The position numbers and the translations under genes were made by a program. From Promicromonospora sukumoe (GTDB lineage: Bacteria; Actinomycetota; Actinomycetes; Actinomycetales; Cellulomonadaceae), in contig NZ_JACGWV010000002.1 of assembly GCF_014137995.1 (NCBI RefSeq), forward strand, positions 1,054,001 to 1,118,000: a DNA stretch of 64,000 nt, written 5' to 3'. Shown here in pieces: positions 54,005-62,516 of the stretch. The notes beneath the pieces were generated by a model. It searched no databases and had not been told where the DNA came from. It saw only the letters and a program-made list of their open reading frames with translations. The first letter of the stretch is position 1. Each line of letters starts with the position of its first letter.

Positions 54005-55600
54005 CTAGCCCGACGACGACGCCGCCTCGACCGCAGCGCGCAGGCTCCGGATCGCGGCCGGCAGGCGGGCGTCGGCCAGGTTCCCGTAGCCGACGACGAG
54101 CACGGTCGACCGGGCCGACGGCACCGCCTGGTACCGCCGCAGGTCGACCAGCGCGACGTCCCGGGCGGCCCCCTCGCGCACGACGGCGGCGGCGTCCGGC
54201 GCGACGCTCCCCGTCAGGTCGAGCCCGGCCGGACCGAGCCCCCTCGGACCGGGCCCCGCGGGACCGAGCCCAGCTAGGTCCGGCCCGCCCGCGTGCACCC
54301 CCGACACCTTCAGCCCCGCCAGGTCCACCGTCACGTGCATCCCGGCCGCGATCCCGCCGATCACCGCGCCGGGCAGCTCGCGCCCGAGTGCGTCCAGGAG
54401 CGCGGTCCGGCGTCGGGCGTAGCGGGCGCGGGCCGAGCGCAGGTGCCGCGCGTAGGAGCCGTCGCCCACGAACCGCGCGAGGGTGAGCTGGTCCAGCGTG
54501 GCCGGGCCCGGCGTCGGGCCGCGGCGGACGGACACGTCCAGCACCGCCGCGCGCCACCGCCGCGGCACCACCATCCAGCCGATCCCGAATGCCGGGGCCA
54601 GGGTCTTGCTCGTCGAGCCGAGCAGCAGCACGCGGTCCGGGTCGAGCCCCTGGAGCGCGGGCACGGGCCGGCGGTCGTAGCGGAACTCGGCGTCGTAGTC
54701 GTCCTCGATCAGGAGCCCGTCCACCTCGCGGGCCCAGTCGAGCAGGGCGGCGCGCCGCTCGTCGGACAGCGCGGCGCCGAGCGGGAACTGGTGCGCCGGG
54801 GTCAGCAGCGCGGCGCGCGCCCCCGTGCGGGCGGCCTCGGCGCGCAGCCGCGCGGGCGAGATCCCGTCGTCGTCCACGGGGACGGGCACCGGCGTGAGGC
54901 CCGCGGCCTCGGCGACGTCGCGGAGCGCGGGCCAGCTCGGGTCCTCGACGAGCAGGTGGGTGTGCCCGGCGTCGGCGAGGGCCGCCGCGATGCGGGACAT
55001 GCCGTCGGCCGCGCCGCGGGTGAGCACGACGGCGTCGTCGGGCCCCGAGACGATCCGCGAGCGCCGCAGGTGCGTCGCGACCGCCGCCCGCGCCGCCGGG
55101 TGCCCGGCGGGCGGCTGCGTGCCCAGGTCCTGGTTGCTCGCCTCCGCGAGCGCCTCGCGCGCCGCCCGCAGCCAGGCCTCGCGGGGCACGTGCCGCAGGT
55201 CGGGCACGCCGGGGGCGAGGTCGTGGGTCGCGCGGTCGGGGGCACGTTCCAGCCCCGGGCCCCGAACGGCGGACCGGGTCTCGACAGGCTCGACCAGCGA
55301 CTCCCCGGGCCCGACGCCGAGCGCGCCACCGGGCGCGACCGCCGCCACCCGCGTCGCCGAACCCGTCCGTGCCTCCAGCACCCCCTTGCCCACCAGGTGC
55401 CCGTACGCCTCGGTGACCACCCAGCGGGAGAGGCCGAGCGCGTCGGCGAGGGTGCGGCTGGGTGGCAGCGCGGTGCCGGGGGCCAGCCGACCGGAGGCGA
55501 TGTCGCCGAGGATCGCCTCCTCCAGCCGGTGCCGCAACGCACCGGTACCGGGGGCGAGGGCGATCAGCACGTCGGCGGAATTGGTCTGGTCCTGCGCCAT
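54005..55600 (-). CDS. MocR/PdxR-type regulator (GntR helix-turn-helix plus aminotransferase fold)
   Basis: 531 residues: an N-terminal GntR winged helix (about 20-85; LPPSRTLADALGLSRWVVTEAYGHL around residues 48-72) and a class I aminotransferase-like domain (about 130-525), with a PLP lysine in LGSTSKTLAPAFGIGW. MocR proteins use PLP as ligand or cofactor and often control vitamin B6 or GABA genes, usually the divergent neighbour. The linker contains SLVEPVETR, encoded by a copy of a palindromic repeat. A Gly/Pro/Leu insert ([16 protein letters not shown]) lies near residue 470. I chose the ATG at 55600, eight bases from TACGGT. Confidence 0.88.
   Translation of the reverse strand: MAQDQTNSADVLIALAPGTGALRHRLEEAILGDIASGRLAPGTALPPSRTLADALGLSRWVVTEAYGHLVGKGVLEARTGSATRVAAVAPGGALGVGPGESLVEPVETRSAVRGPGLERAPDRATHDLAPGVPDLRHVPREAWLRAAREALAEASNQDLGTQPPAGHPAARAAVATHLRRSRIVSGPDDAVVLTRGAADGMSRIAAALADAGHTHLLVEDPSWPALRDVAEAAGLTPVPVPVDDDGISPARLRAEAARTGARAALLTPAHQFPLGAALSDERRAALLDWAREVDGLLIEDDYDAEFRYDRRPVPALQGLDPDRVLLLGSTSKTLAPAFGIGWMVVPRRWRAAVLDVSVRRGPTPGPATLDQLTLARFVGDGSYARHLRSARARYARRRTALLDALGRELPGAVIGGIAAGMHVTVDLAGLKVSGVHAGGPDLAGLGPAGPGPRGLGPAGLDLTGSVAPDAAAVVREGAARDVALVDLRRYQAVPSARSTVLVVGYGNLADARLPAAIRSLRAAVEAASSSG
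55277..55296. repeat. Single arm of the GGTCTCGAC repeat inside the MocR gene
   Basis: GGTCTCGACAGGCTCGACCA matches one arm of the palindrome at 14644-14683 with one difference. It is read in frame as LVEPVETR in the linker between the DNA-binding and PLP domains. Confidence 0.75.
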
Positions 55601-55628
55601 GGCATTGGACCGTAGCACCAGACCGATT
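55579..55628. promoter_or_regulatory. Candidate operator between the MocR regulator and the aldo/keto reductase
   Basis: AATTGGTCTGGT (55579-55590) and ACCAGACCGATT (55617-55628) form an inverted repeat with 11 of 12 matches; ATTGGACC at 55604-55611 is a third related half site. They flank the -10-like TACGGT of the regulator gene, so autoregulation is plausible. Confidence 0.4.
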
Positions 55629-55692
55629 GCTGCCTAGCGTGGTGCGTGCCGGGTGGGAGACCCCCGGGACGAGACCCATGAAGGAGCAGACC

Positions 55693-56676
55693 ATGCGGTA
55701 CCACACGCTGGACAACGGGCACACGTCGTTCGAGGTGTCGACCCTGTGCCTGGGCACGATGTGGATGGGGACCCGGACGGACGAGGAGACGTCGTTCGCG
55801 ATCCTGGACCGGTTCGTCGAGGCCGGGGGCACGTTCCTCGACACGGCGAACAACTACAACGACTGGGGCCAGGGCTACGGCCGCGACTCCGAGGACGTGC
55901 TCGGCCGCTGGCTCGCGGCGCGCGGCAACCGCGACGACCTGCGGATCGCGACCAAGCTGGGCGCGGCCAAGAAGGACCCGGCCCTGCCGCTGTCGACGAC
56001 GCCGCCCACCAACTACCAGGGCCTGGACGCCGCGACGGTCGACCGGGAGGCCCGCGAGAGCCTGCGTCACCTGGGCCTCGACCACATCGACCTGCTGTAC
56101 GGGCACGTGGACGACCGGGAGACGCCGCTGGAGGAGACGGTCGGCGCGTTCGGCAAGCTGGTCGACGAGGGGATCGTCGGCATCCCGGGCATCTCGAACG
56201 TCGCGCTGTGGCGGGTCGTCGAGGCGCGCGAGACCGCCGCGCGGCTGGGCGTGGCGCCGTACGGCGCGGTGCAGCAGTGCCACAGCTACCTGTACCCGCG
56301 CCCGCAGCCCGTCCGGACCAACTGGGCCACGCCCGAGCTGCTCGACTACGCCCGCTCCACGGGCGCGGACGGCCGCCCGGGGCTCACGGTCATGGCGTAC
56401 TCACCGCTGCACCAGGGCGTGTTCACCCGCGACGACAAGCCGTTCTACGACGGCGCGGACCACGCCGGCTCGCGCGAGCGGGTCGCGGCGCTGCGCGCCG
56501 TCGCCGCCGAGATCGGCGCGACGCCGAACCAGGTGGCGCTCGCCTGGCTGCTGGGCGGCGAGGTGCCGGTGGTCCCGGTGTTCGGCGCGAGCAGCGTCGC
56601 GCAGCTCGACGAGGCCCTCGGCGCGGTGGACCTGGTGCTCGACGACGACGTGCGGGCCCGGCTCGACGCCGTGTGA
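55693..56676 (+). CDS. Aldo/keto reductase
   Basis: 327 residues, TIM-barrel NADPH-dependent aldo/keto reductase. The catalytic Asp and Tyr are in FLDTANNYN, the Lys in RIATKLGAAKK, and the His region in LLYGHVDD. The C-terminal NADPH-binding part has VFGASSVAQLDEAL. The ATG at 55693 has AAGGAG six bases upstream; an ATG 15 bases earlier is less likely. It is divergent from the MocR regulator, which suggests a substrate related to pyridoxal or to an amine or aldehyde; pyridoxal reductase is a possibility only. Confidence 0.88.
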   Translation: MRYHTLDNGHTSFEVSTLCLGTMWMGTRTDEETSFAILDRFVEAGGTFLDTANNYNDWGQGYGRDSEDVLGRWLAARGNRDDLRIATKLGAAKKDPALPLSTTPPTNYQGLDAATVDREARESLRHLGLDHIDLLYGHVDDRETPLEETVGAFGKLVDEGIVGIPGISNVALWRVVEARETAARLGVAPYGAVQQCHSYLYPRPQPVRTNWATPELLDYARSTGADGRPGLTVMAYSPLHQGVFTRDDKPFYDGADHAGSRERVAALRAVAAEIGATPNQVALAWLLGGEVPVVPVFGASSVAQLDEALGAVDLVLDDDVRARLDAV

Positions 56677-56694
56677 CGGCCGCCTGACGCCGGG

Positions 56695-57300
56695 TCACCA
56701 CCCGCCGCGGTGCACCACCTCGTCGAGGGGCTTGCGCCGGCGGCGGGTGGGCGAGCCCTTGGCTCCGCCGTCGGCCGGGTGCCCGACGGCGACGACACCG
56801 GTGATCTCGAACTCCTCCGGGATGCCGAGCTCCGCCCTGACGGCGGGCACGTGCGCCGGCGGCACGCCGAAGAAGCAGGCGCCCAGCCCCTCGTCGACGG
56901 CGGTCTGCAGCATCAGCAGCGACGCCATGCCGACGTCGACGTGCCAGAACGGGACGGGCCAGCGGGACTCGTCGAGGTCCTCCCAGCCCTTGTCCTTCTC
57001 GGCGTAGCGCCGCAGGTAGGCGGCCTTGGACGCGAGCGCCAGCACGACGACGGTCGCGGTGCGCATACCGTCGAGCCACGCCGACATGTCGCGCTCCGAG
57101 GTGTCCGGGGTCGACGCCGCCCAGAACCGGTCCCGGTCCTCGGGCGTCTCCAGCACCACGAACGCCCAGCCCTGGCTGAACCCGGCGCTCGGGGCGCGGA
57201 CGGCGTTGCGGGTGATCCGGTCGACGGCCGCCGGCGGGACGGGCTCGGCGGTGAACTTGCGGTGCATCCGGCGCGTGCGGACGACGTCCTGAAACTCCAT
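56695..57300 (-). CDS. Nitroreductase-family FMN protein
   Basis: 201 residues. The N-terminal RRMHRKFTAEPVPPAAVDRI and the internal ACFFGVPPAHVPAVRAELGIPEEF are typical of FMN-dependent nitroreductases, which use NAD(P)H to reduce nitro, quinone or enone compounds. Its native substrate is unknown. The ATG at 57300 is six bases after CAGAAT, a leaderless-type start. It ends 18 bases after the aldo/keto reductase stop on the opposite strand. It is not fused to a CofE-like domain, so it is not FbiB. Confidence 0.85.
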   Translation of the reverse strand: MEFQDVVRTRRMHRKFTAEPVPPAAVDRITRNAVRAPSAGFSQGWAFVVLETPEDRDRFWAASTPDTSERDMSAWLDGMRTATVVVLALASKAAYLRRYAEKDKGWEDLDESRWPVPFWHVDVGMASLLMLQTAVDEGLGACFFGVPPAHVPAVRAELGIPEEFEITGVVAVGHPADGGAKGSPTRRRRKPLDEVVHRGGW

Positions 57301-57349
57301 GGCCGCATTCTGCCCCCGCCGGCCCCGCCGCCGCCGACGGCGACCGCGG

Positions 57350-57405
57350 CGAACGCAGACCTGGTCGCTCCATGGCCGCTCAGAGTGCGACCAGACCTAC
57401 GTTCG
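57350..57405. repeat. Inverted repeat in the divergent nitroreductase-cupin gap
   Basis: Arms 57350-57368 and 57387-57405 match at 16 of 19 positions (CGAACG... CTGGTCGC) around an 18-base loop. Unlike the other long palindromes it sits upstream of both flanking genes, so it cannot be a terminator for them. It may be an operator or a remnant of a repeat. Confidence 0.55.
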
Positions 57406-57458
57406 GCCACCCACGAATCTGGTTGCCGCGCGGCGGCGCGCCCGCCAGCCTGAGGAGC

Positions 57459-57788
57459 ATGACTCTCCAGGCGATCGAGCAGGCGACGCTGCCGCACGGC
57501 AACTTCGAGGGGTACCTCCACGGCTCGGAGGTCTCGGTGATCTTCGAGCGGGTGGCCGAGGACGGCACCGGCCCCCGCCTGCACCGGCACCCCTACTCCG
57601 AGACGTTCGTGATCCGGTCGGGCCGGGCGCTGTTCACCGTGGACGGCAAGGAGTTCGAGGCCGTCGGCGGCCAGATCCTCGTGGTCGAGGCGATGGTGCC
57701 GCACAAGTTCCGCACCCTGGGCGCGGACCTCTACGAGGCGGTCCACATCCACGCGAACGACCGCTTCGAGACGGAGTGGCTGGAGTAG
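57459..57788 (+). CDS. Small cupin-domain protein
   Basis: 109 residues forming one cupin barrel. The metal-binding motif is HRHPYSETFVIRSG, with a later HKF and VHIHAND. Substrate and reaction cannot be read from the sequence; such proteins act as small isomerases, dioxygenases or ligand-binding modules. The ATG at 57459 is preceded by CAGCCT seven bases upstream and a GAGGAG that is too close to serve well, so a leaderless mRNA is likely. It ends four bases before the stop of the convergent dehydrogenase gene. Confidence 0.8.
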   Translation: MTLQAIEQATLPHGNFEGYLHGSEVSVIFERVAEDGTGPRLHRHPYSETFVIRSGRALFTVDGKEFEAVGGQILVVEAMVPHKFRTLGADLYEAVHIHANDRFETEWLE

Positions 57789-57791
57789 CCC

Positions 57792-60700
57792 CTACAGCCG
57801 GTCGGCGATGACCTCCAGCAGCGACTTGCCCTCGACGCCCATCAGGTCGAGCGCCTGGGTGCGGCACGAGAAGCCGTCGGCCAGGTAGGTCGTGCCGGGG
57901 GCGGCGTCGCGGAGCGCGGGCAGCAGCGCGTTCTCCGCGACCGCGACCGACGTCTCGTAGTGCCCCTTCTGCATGCCGAAGTTGCCGGCCAGGCCGCAGC
58001 AGCCCGCCAGCACCTCGATCTGCGCGCCGCCCTTCTCCAGCAGCGCCTGGTCGGCCTCGTACCCCATGACGGAGTGCTGGTGGCAGTGCGGCTGCACCAC
58101 GGCCGAGACGTCGCCCAGGTCGGGGACTGACCAACCGTCCGGGGTGTCGTCCGAGGTCAGCAGCTCCGCCGGCGTCCGCGTCATGCGGGCCACGGCCTGC
58201 GCGCGGGGGTCGTCCGGGAACAGGTCGAACAGGTCGGAGCGCAGCACCGCGGTGCACGACGGCTCCAGCCCCATGATCGGGATGCCGTTCACCGCGTACG
58301 GCCCCAGCACCTCGAGCAGCTTGAGCAGCCGACGGCGGGCACCGTCGAGCTGGCCCGTGGAGATCCAGGTCAGGCCGCAGCACGCCTGCTCGTCCGGCAC
58401 GATGACGTCGAAGCCCGCGGAGGTCAGCACCTTGAGCGCCGCCTGCGGGACCGTGGGCGAGAGCGCGTCGCTGAACGAGTCGGTCCACAGCACGACCTTG
58501 GGCTTGGAGGCCAGCCGCGCCGCCGTCGCGCCCTCGCGCCCGGGCAGGCCCGTGACCGCCAGCCCCGGCACGCCGTGCGTCGCGCCGCCGCGCGCCCACC
58601 ACTGCCGGAACGGCACCTCGGCGAACTTGGGCATCGAGCGCCGCGTGTCCATGCCGCCCGCCCACAGCACGGCCTTGCCGATCCACTTCACGCCCAGCAG
58701 GGCGTTGACCAGCTCCGGGACGGCGCCGGCCAGGCGGGCCCAGCGCGGCAGCCAGCCCAGGGCGTAGTGGTCCACGGGGCGCAGCTTGCCGCGGTAGGTG
58801 CGGTAGAGCACCTCCGACTTGTACTGCGCCATGTCGACGCCCGCCGGGCAGTCGCTGGAGCACGCCTTGCAGGACAGGCACAGGTCCAGCGACTCCCGGA
58901 CCTCGGGCGCGGACAGCCCGCCGACGAGCGTCCCGTTCACCGCCTCCTGCAGCACGCGGGCGCGCCCGCGCGTCACGTCCTTCTCGTCCTTGGTCGCCTG
59001 GTAGCTGGGGCACATGAACCCGCCGGCCGCCGAGTTGTCGGCCCGGCACTTGCCCACGCCCACGCAGCGGTGCACGGCCGTGGTCAGGTCGTTGTGGTCG
59101 TGCGCGAACGAGAACCCCTCGTACCCCGCCTTGCGGCGCACGCCGTGCCCGGAGCCCTTGCCGACCAGCGGCAGCTTGGTGCGCACGGGGGTCGCGGCCG
59201 GCCGGCGCAGGTCGTCGTCCACGGCCCGCGGCCGCACGACGACGCCCGGGTTGAGCAGGTCCTTCGGGTCGAACAGCGCCTTGAACCGCTCCATCAGCGC
59301 GATCGCCTCGGGCGAGTAGATGAGCGGCAGCAGCTCGGACCGGGCCCGGCCGTCGCCGTGCTCGCCGGACAGCGACCCGCCATAGCGGGCCACGAGCTCG
59401 GCGGCCTCCATCATGAAGGTGCGCAGCACCGAGCCCGACGTCTCCAGCGGGATGTCGATCCGCAGGTGCACGCAGCCGTCGCCGAAGTGGCCGTAGGGCA
59501 GGCCGTCCACGCCGTACCGGTCCATGAGGGCCTGGAGGTCGCGCAGGTACGGGCCCAGCTTCTCGGGCGGCACCGCGGAGTCCTCCCAGCCGGGCCACGC
59601 CTGCTCCCCGGCGGGCGTGCGGCCGGCCAGGCCGGCGCCGTCGGCCCGGATCTGCCACATCTTGGTGGCGTCCGCCCCGGCGGGCAGCACCGCGGAGTCG
59701 AGCGCCGTCGACGACGCGACGATCGCGTCCGCGCGGCCGAGCGCCTCGGCCTGCGACGAGCCACCGACCTCGATCATCAGCCAGCCGGTGACGTGCGGGT
59801 CGTCCGCCCCGGGCAGGGGCGGCACCGACGCGGCGCCCTTCGCCCGGCGCACGACGTCGACCAGGCGGGCGTCGAGCCCTTCGATCGCGAGCGGCTTGTG
59901 GTCCAGGAGCCGGGGCACGTCGTCGGCGGCCGTGGCCATGTCGGGGTAGCCGAGGACGACGAGCGTCGGCGCGCCCGGCACCTCGACCAGGTTGAGCTCC
60001 GCCTCCAGCACCGTGACGAGCGTGCCCTCCGTGCCCACGAGCGCGCGGGCGAGGTTGGAGCCGTTCTCGGGCAGGAGGTGCTCCAGCGAGTAGCCCGACA
60101 CCTGGCGGCCGAAGCGGCCGAACTCGGTGCGGATCAGCGCGAGGTTCTCCCGGACGAGCTCCTTGAGGCCGGGCACGTCGGCGAACTCCGGGTCGCCCGA
60201 GCCCGCGATGAACCGGCGCCCGGCGCCGTCGACCACGTCGAGCGAAACCACGTTGTCGGCCGTCCGCCCGTAGGCGACGGCGTGCGGGCCGCAGGCGTTG
60301 TTGCCGATCATGCCGCCGAGCGTGGCCCGGTTCTGGGTGCTCGGGTCGGGACCGAACCGCAGGCCGTGCGGCTTGGCCGCGGCCTGGAGGGTGGACATGA
60401 CGGTGCCCGGCTGGACCCGGGCCGTGCCCCGGTCCGGGTCGACCGAGAGCACCTGGTTCAGGTTGCGCCCCAGGTCGAGCACGACGCCGGGACCCACCGA
60501 GTTGCCCGCGACCGACGTGCCGGCGCCGCGCGCCGTGACGGGGACGGACAGCTCACGCAGCACCCCGAGCACCGCGACGACGTCGTCCGTGCTCTCCGGG
60601 AAGACCACGCCCTCGGGGACGACGCGGTAGTTCGACGCGTCCGTGGAGTACTCGGCACGACGGCGCGTGCTGGTGTCGACGTCGCAGGCCACGACGGTGC

Positions 60701-60926
60701 GCAGCGCGTCGGCGACGGCGTCGCGCGCGGCGGCGACGGCGTGGTCCGCCTCGCGCTCCGCGGCCTTGCGCCGTTCCTCGATCTCGGCGCGACGGCGTTC
60801 CGCGTCCTCGGCGGCGCGGGCCTCGGCCTTCTCCCGCGCGATGCGGGCGGCCTCGGCGGCGTCAGCGGTGTGGCCCTTGTCGTTCATGCCGTTCAGGGGT
60901 CGGGCGTCGTGAGTCTGCGGTGGCAC
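57792..60926 (-). CDS. FAD-linked oxidase fused to Fe-S (GlpC/CCG-type) domain, D-2-hydroxyacid dehydrogenase-like
   Basis: 1044 residues. After an N-terminal charged helical extension comes a PCMH-type FAD domain (about 95-275; TARGAGTSVAGNSVG, GMIGNNACGPHAVAYG), an FAD-oxidase C-terminal domain (about 320-570; YGHFGDGCVHLRI, SGEHGDGRAR) and an Fe-S region (CVGVGKC, CLSCKACSSDCPAGVD). Two CCG domains follow (EQACCGLTW and AGCCGLAGNFG). Such proteins oxidise D-lactate, D-2-hydroxyglutarate or glycolate and pass electrons onwards. The N-terminal 60 residues (AARIAREKAEARAAEDAERR, a predicted coiled coil) are not typical. The GTG is six bases from GAGAAT; an in-frame ATG 39 bases later is possible. 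Confidence 0.9.
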   Translation of the reverse strand: MPPQTHDARPLNGMNDKGHTADAAEAARIAREKAEARAAEDAERRRAEIEERRKAAEREADHAVAAARDAVADALRTVVACDVDTSTRRRAEYSTDASNYRVVPEGVVFPESTDDVVAVLGVLRELSVPVTARGAGTSVAGNSVGPGVVLDLGRNLNQVLSVDPDRGTARVQPGTVMSTLQAAAKPHGLRFGPDPSTQNRATLGGMIGNNACGPHAVAYGRTADNVVSLDVVDGAGRRFIAGSGDPEFADVPGLKELVRENLALIRTEFGRFGRQVSGYSLEHLLPENGSNLARALVGTEGTLVTVLEAELNLVEVPGAPTLVVLGYPDMATAADDVPRLLDHKPLAIEGLDARLVDVVRRAKGAASVPPLPGADDPHVTGWLMIEVGGSSQAEALGRADAIVASSTALDSAVLPAGADATKMWQIRADGAGLAGRTPAGEQAWPGWEDSAVPPEKLGPYLRDLQALMDRYGVDGLPYGHFGDGCVHLRIDIPLETSGSVLRTFMMEAAELVARYGGSLSGEHGDGRARSELLPLIYSPEAIALMERFKALFDPKDLLNPGVVVRPRAVDDDLRRPAATPVRTKLPLVGKGSGHGVRRKAGYEGFSFAHDHNDLTTAVHRCVGVGKCRADNSAAGGFMCPSYQATKDEKDVTRGRARVLQEAVNGTLVGGLSAPEVRESLDLCLSCKACSSDCPAGVDMAQYKSEVLYRTYRGKLRPVDHYALGWLPRWARLAGAVPELVNALLGVKWIGKAVLWAGGMDTRRSMPKFAEVPFRQWWARGGATHGVPGLAVTGLPGREGATAARLASKPKVVLWTDSFSDALSPTVPQAALKVLTSAGFDVIVPDEQACCGLTWISTGQLDGARRRLLKLLEVLGPYAVNGIPIMGLEPSCTAVLRSDLFDLFPDDPRAQAVARMTRTPAELLTSDDTPDGWSVPDLGDVSAVVQPHCHQHSVMGYEADQALLEKGGAQIEVLAGCCGLAGNFGMQKGHYETSVAVAENALLPALRDAAPGTTYLADGFSCRTQALDLMGVEGKSLLEVIADRL

Positions 60927-60967
60927 TCCGCGATTCTCGCACCACGAGGCCGCGGATCGCGTCAGGA

Positions 60968-60996
60968 GTTCACGGGCGCGGCTCGCGCCCGTGAAC
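60968..60996 (-). terminator. Terminator after osmC
   Basis: GTTCACGGGCGCG (60968-60980) pairs perfectly over 13 bases with 60984-60996 around a 3-base loop, 13 bases beyond the osmC stop and before the promoter of the dehydrogenase gene. Confidence 0.75.
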
Positions 60997-61008
60997 CCCC
61001 GGTCGACG

Positions 61009-61452
61009 TCAGCCCTCGAAGGTGACGTCCAGCGTGATCTGGCCGACGCCGGTCAGCGCCTTCGAGATCGGGCAGCCCACCTTGGCGGCCTCGGCGGCGG
61101 CCTTGAAGCCCGCCTCGTCGATGCCGGACGCGAACCCGCGCACGGTCAGGGCGCTCTTGCTGATGTGGAGGCCGCCGGCCGGGTCCGGACCGAGGGTCAC
61201 CACGGCGGTGACCTCGATCTGCTCCGGCGTGGCGCCGGCCCCGCCCAGCTCGTTCGTGAAGGCCATCGTGAAGCACGACGAGTGCGAGGCCGCGAGGAGC
61301 TCCTCGGGGCTCGTGACGCCGTTCGCCTCCTCGGCGGCGCGCGCCGGGAAGGACACGTCGTACGTGCCGACGCCCGACGACGAGAGCTCGACCTGCCCAG
61401 ATCCCTCCTGGAAGGTGCCGTTCCAGGCGGTGCGAGCGGTACGTGCTGGCAT
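61009..61452 (-). CDS. OsmC/Ohr-family thiol peroxidase
   Basis: 147 residues. OsmC proteins reduce organic hydroperoxides with two reactive cysteines, here in AASHSSCFTMAF and VGCPISKAL. SPEELLAASHSSCF is the family signature. It probably protects against peroxide or envelope stress. The ATG at 61452 has AAGGAG about six bases upstream. It is monocistronic, ending in a hairpin. Confidence 0.92.
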   Translation of the reverse strand: MPARTARTAWNGTFQEGSGQVELSSSGVGTYDVSFPARAAEEANGVTSPEELLAASHSSCFTMAFTNELGGAGATPEQIEVTAVVTLGPDPAGGLHISKSALTVRGFASGIDEAGFKAAAEAAKVGCPISKALTGVGQITLDVTFEG

Positions 61453-61549
61453 GGTGCACTCCTTGAAGATCGCGATGTGACCTCGACGGGTCCCTTGCGT
61501 GCCCGACCCTACGACGCCTGCCGGACGGTCGCGTGACGGCGCAGTCGCG

Positions 61550-62461
61550 TCACGGCGCGAAGTCGAGCAGCTCCTCGTCCACGGCGAGCACGGTCCAGGT
61601 GCTGCCCGCGGCGTCCGCCAGGTCGTAGGCGGGCACCAGCAGCACCGTGCCGCCGGGCAGGGTGTAGCGCACCTCGGTGAGGGTCGCCGACACGATCGTC
61701 ACGTCCTCGACGGGCCACGCGATCGGGCCGCCGGGCTCGGGCACCCCGCCCCCGGAGGCGCTCCCCGACGACGTCCCCTCGTCCGCCCCGGACTGCCGGG
61801 GGCCCAGCACCGCTCCCGCGAACCTCGGGTCGCCCAGCCGCTCGACGGCGTCCTCCTCGCTGATCACCGGGTAGTCCCCCAGGCTCGCGCCGTCGGCCGA
61901 GCGCACCTCCGCCGTCCGCGGCGTGTCGGTGAGCCCGACGCCCGCGTGGAAGACGAGGCGCGTCGCCGCGTCGAGGTCGCCGCCCGCGTCGAGCGGCCGC
62001 GCGCCCTCGGACGCGGCCTCCGGCCCACCCTCCGGCGCCCCCATGACCGACGGTTCCTCACCGCGGGCCTCCGGGGCGGCCTCGGACGCGACGTCGGCAC
62101 CGGCACCGCTGTCCTGCGCCGCGGGCGTGACCCCGGCCCCCGACTCCCCCAGCAGGTACCCCCCGCCCCCCACGGCCAGGACCCCGGCGACGGCGGCGGC
62201 CACGAGCCACGGCGTCCGACGCCGGTGGCGCCGCACCGCGAGCTCGTCCACCGGCTCGGTCCCGGCAGGTCGGCTCGACCCGGGTGGTGCAGCGGGCGCG
62301 CCGGACGCGCCGGACCCCCGGCCGAGTCCCCCGGCCCCGCCGAGCAGCGCGTCGACCTTGGCCCGGAGCACGGCGTCGACCGGGTCGGGCGCACGCTCCG
62401 CGGGGTCCGCCGCCACCAGGCGGTCGAACGCCTGGTCCTCCGGTCGCTGGTGCTCGTTCAT
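61550..62461 (-). CDS. Single-pass membrane protein next to an ECF sigma factor
   Basis: 303 residues. A cytoplasmic part (about 1-85) begins NEHQRPEDQAFDRLVAADP; a membrane helix (about 86-105, WLVAAAVAGVLAVGGGGYLLG) follows; then an extracellular part opens with a low-complexity segment and ends in a compact region (IVSATLTEVRYTLPGGTVLL). It lies 55 bases downstream of the sigma factor gene and has the topology of an anti-sigma factor. However, I see no zinc-binding HxxxCxxC motif, so a role as membrane partner of the sigma factor is inferred from position only. The ATG has GGAGGG eight bases upstream. Confidence 0.7.
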   Translation of the reverse strand: MNEHQRPEDQAFDRLVAADPAERAPDPVDAVLRAKVDALLGGAGGLGRGSGASGAPAAPPGSSRPAGTEPVDELAVRRHRRRTPWLVAAAVAGVLAVGGGGYLLGESGAGVTPAAQDSGAGADVASEAAPEARGEEPSVMGAPEGGPEAASEGARPLDAGGDLDAATRLVFHAGVGLTDTPRTAEVRSADGASLGDYPVISEEDAVERLGDPRFAGAVLGPRQSGADEGTSSGSASGGGVPEPGGPIAWPVEDVTIVSATLTEVRYTLPGGTVLLVPAYDLADAAGSTWTVLAVDEELLDFAP

Positions 62462-62516
62462 CGCTGTCCCTCCGTGCCGGGCCCGGCTGCGCGCCGTCCA
62501 CACCCTCTACATGTGC

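Noticed and set aside
56695..57300. Nitroreductase as part of F420 synthesis (FbiB C-terminal domain)
   Set aside because: It stands alone without a CofE-like ligase domain and is not adjacent to cofD-cofC; nothing specific supports it.
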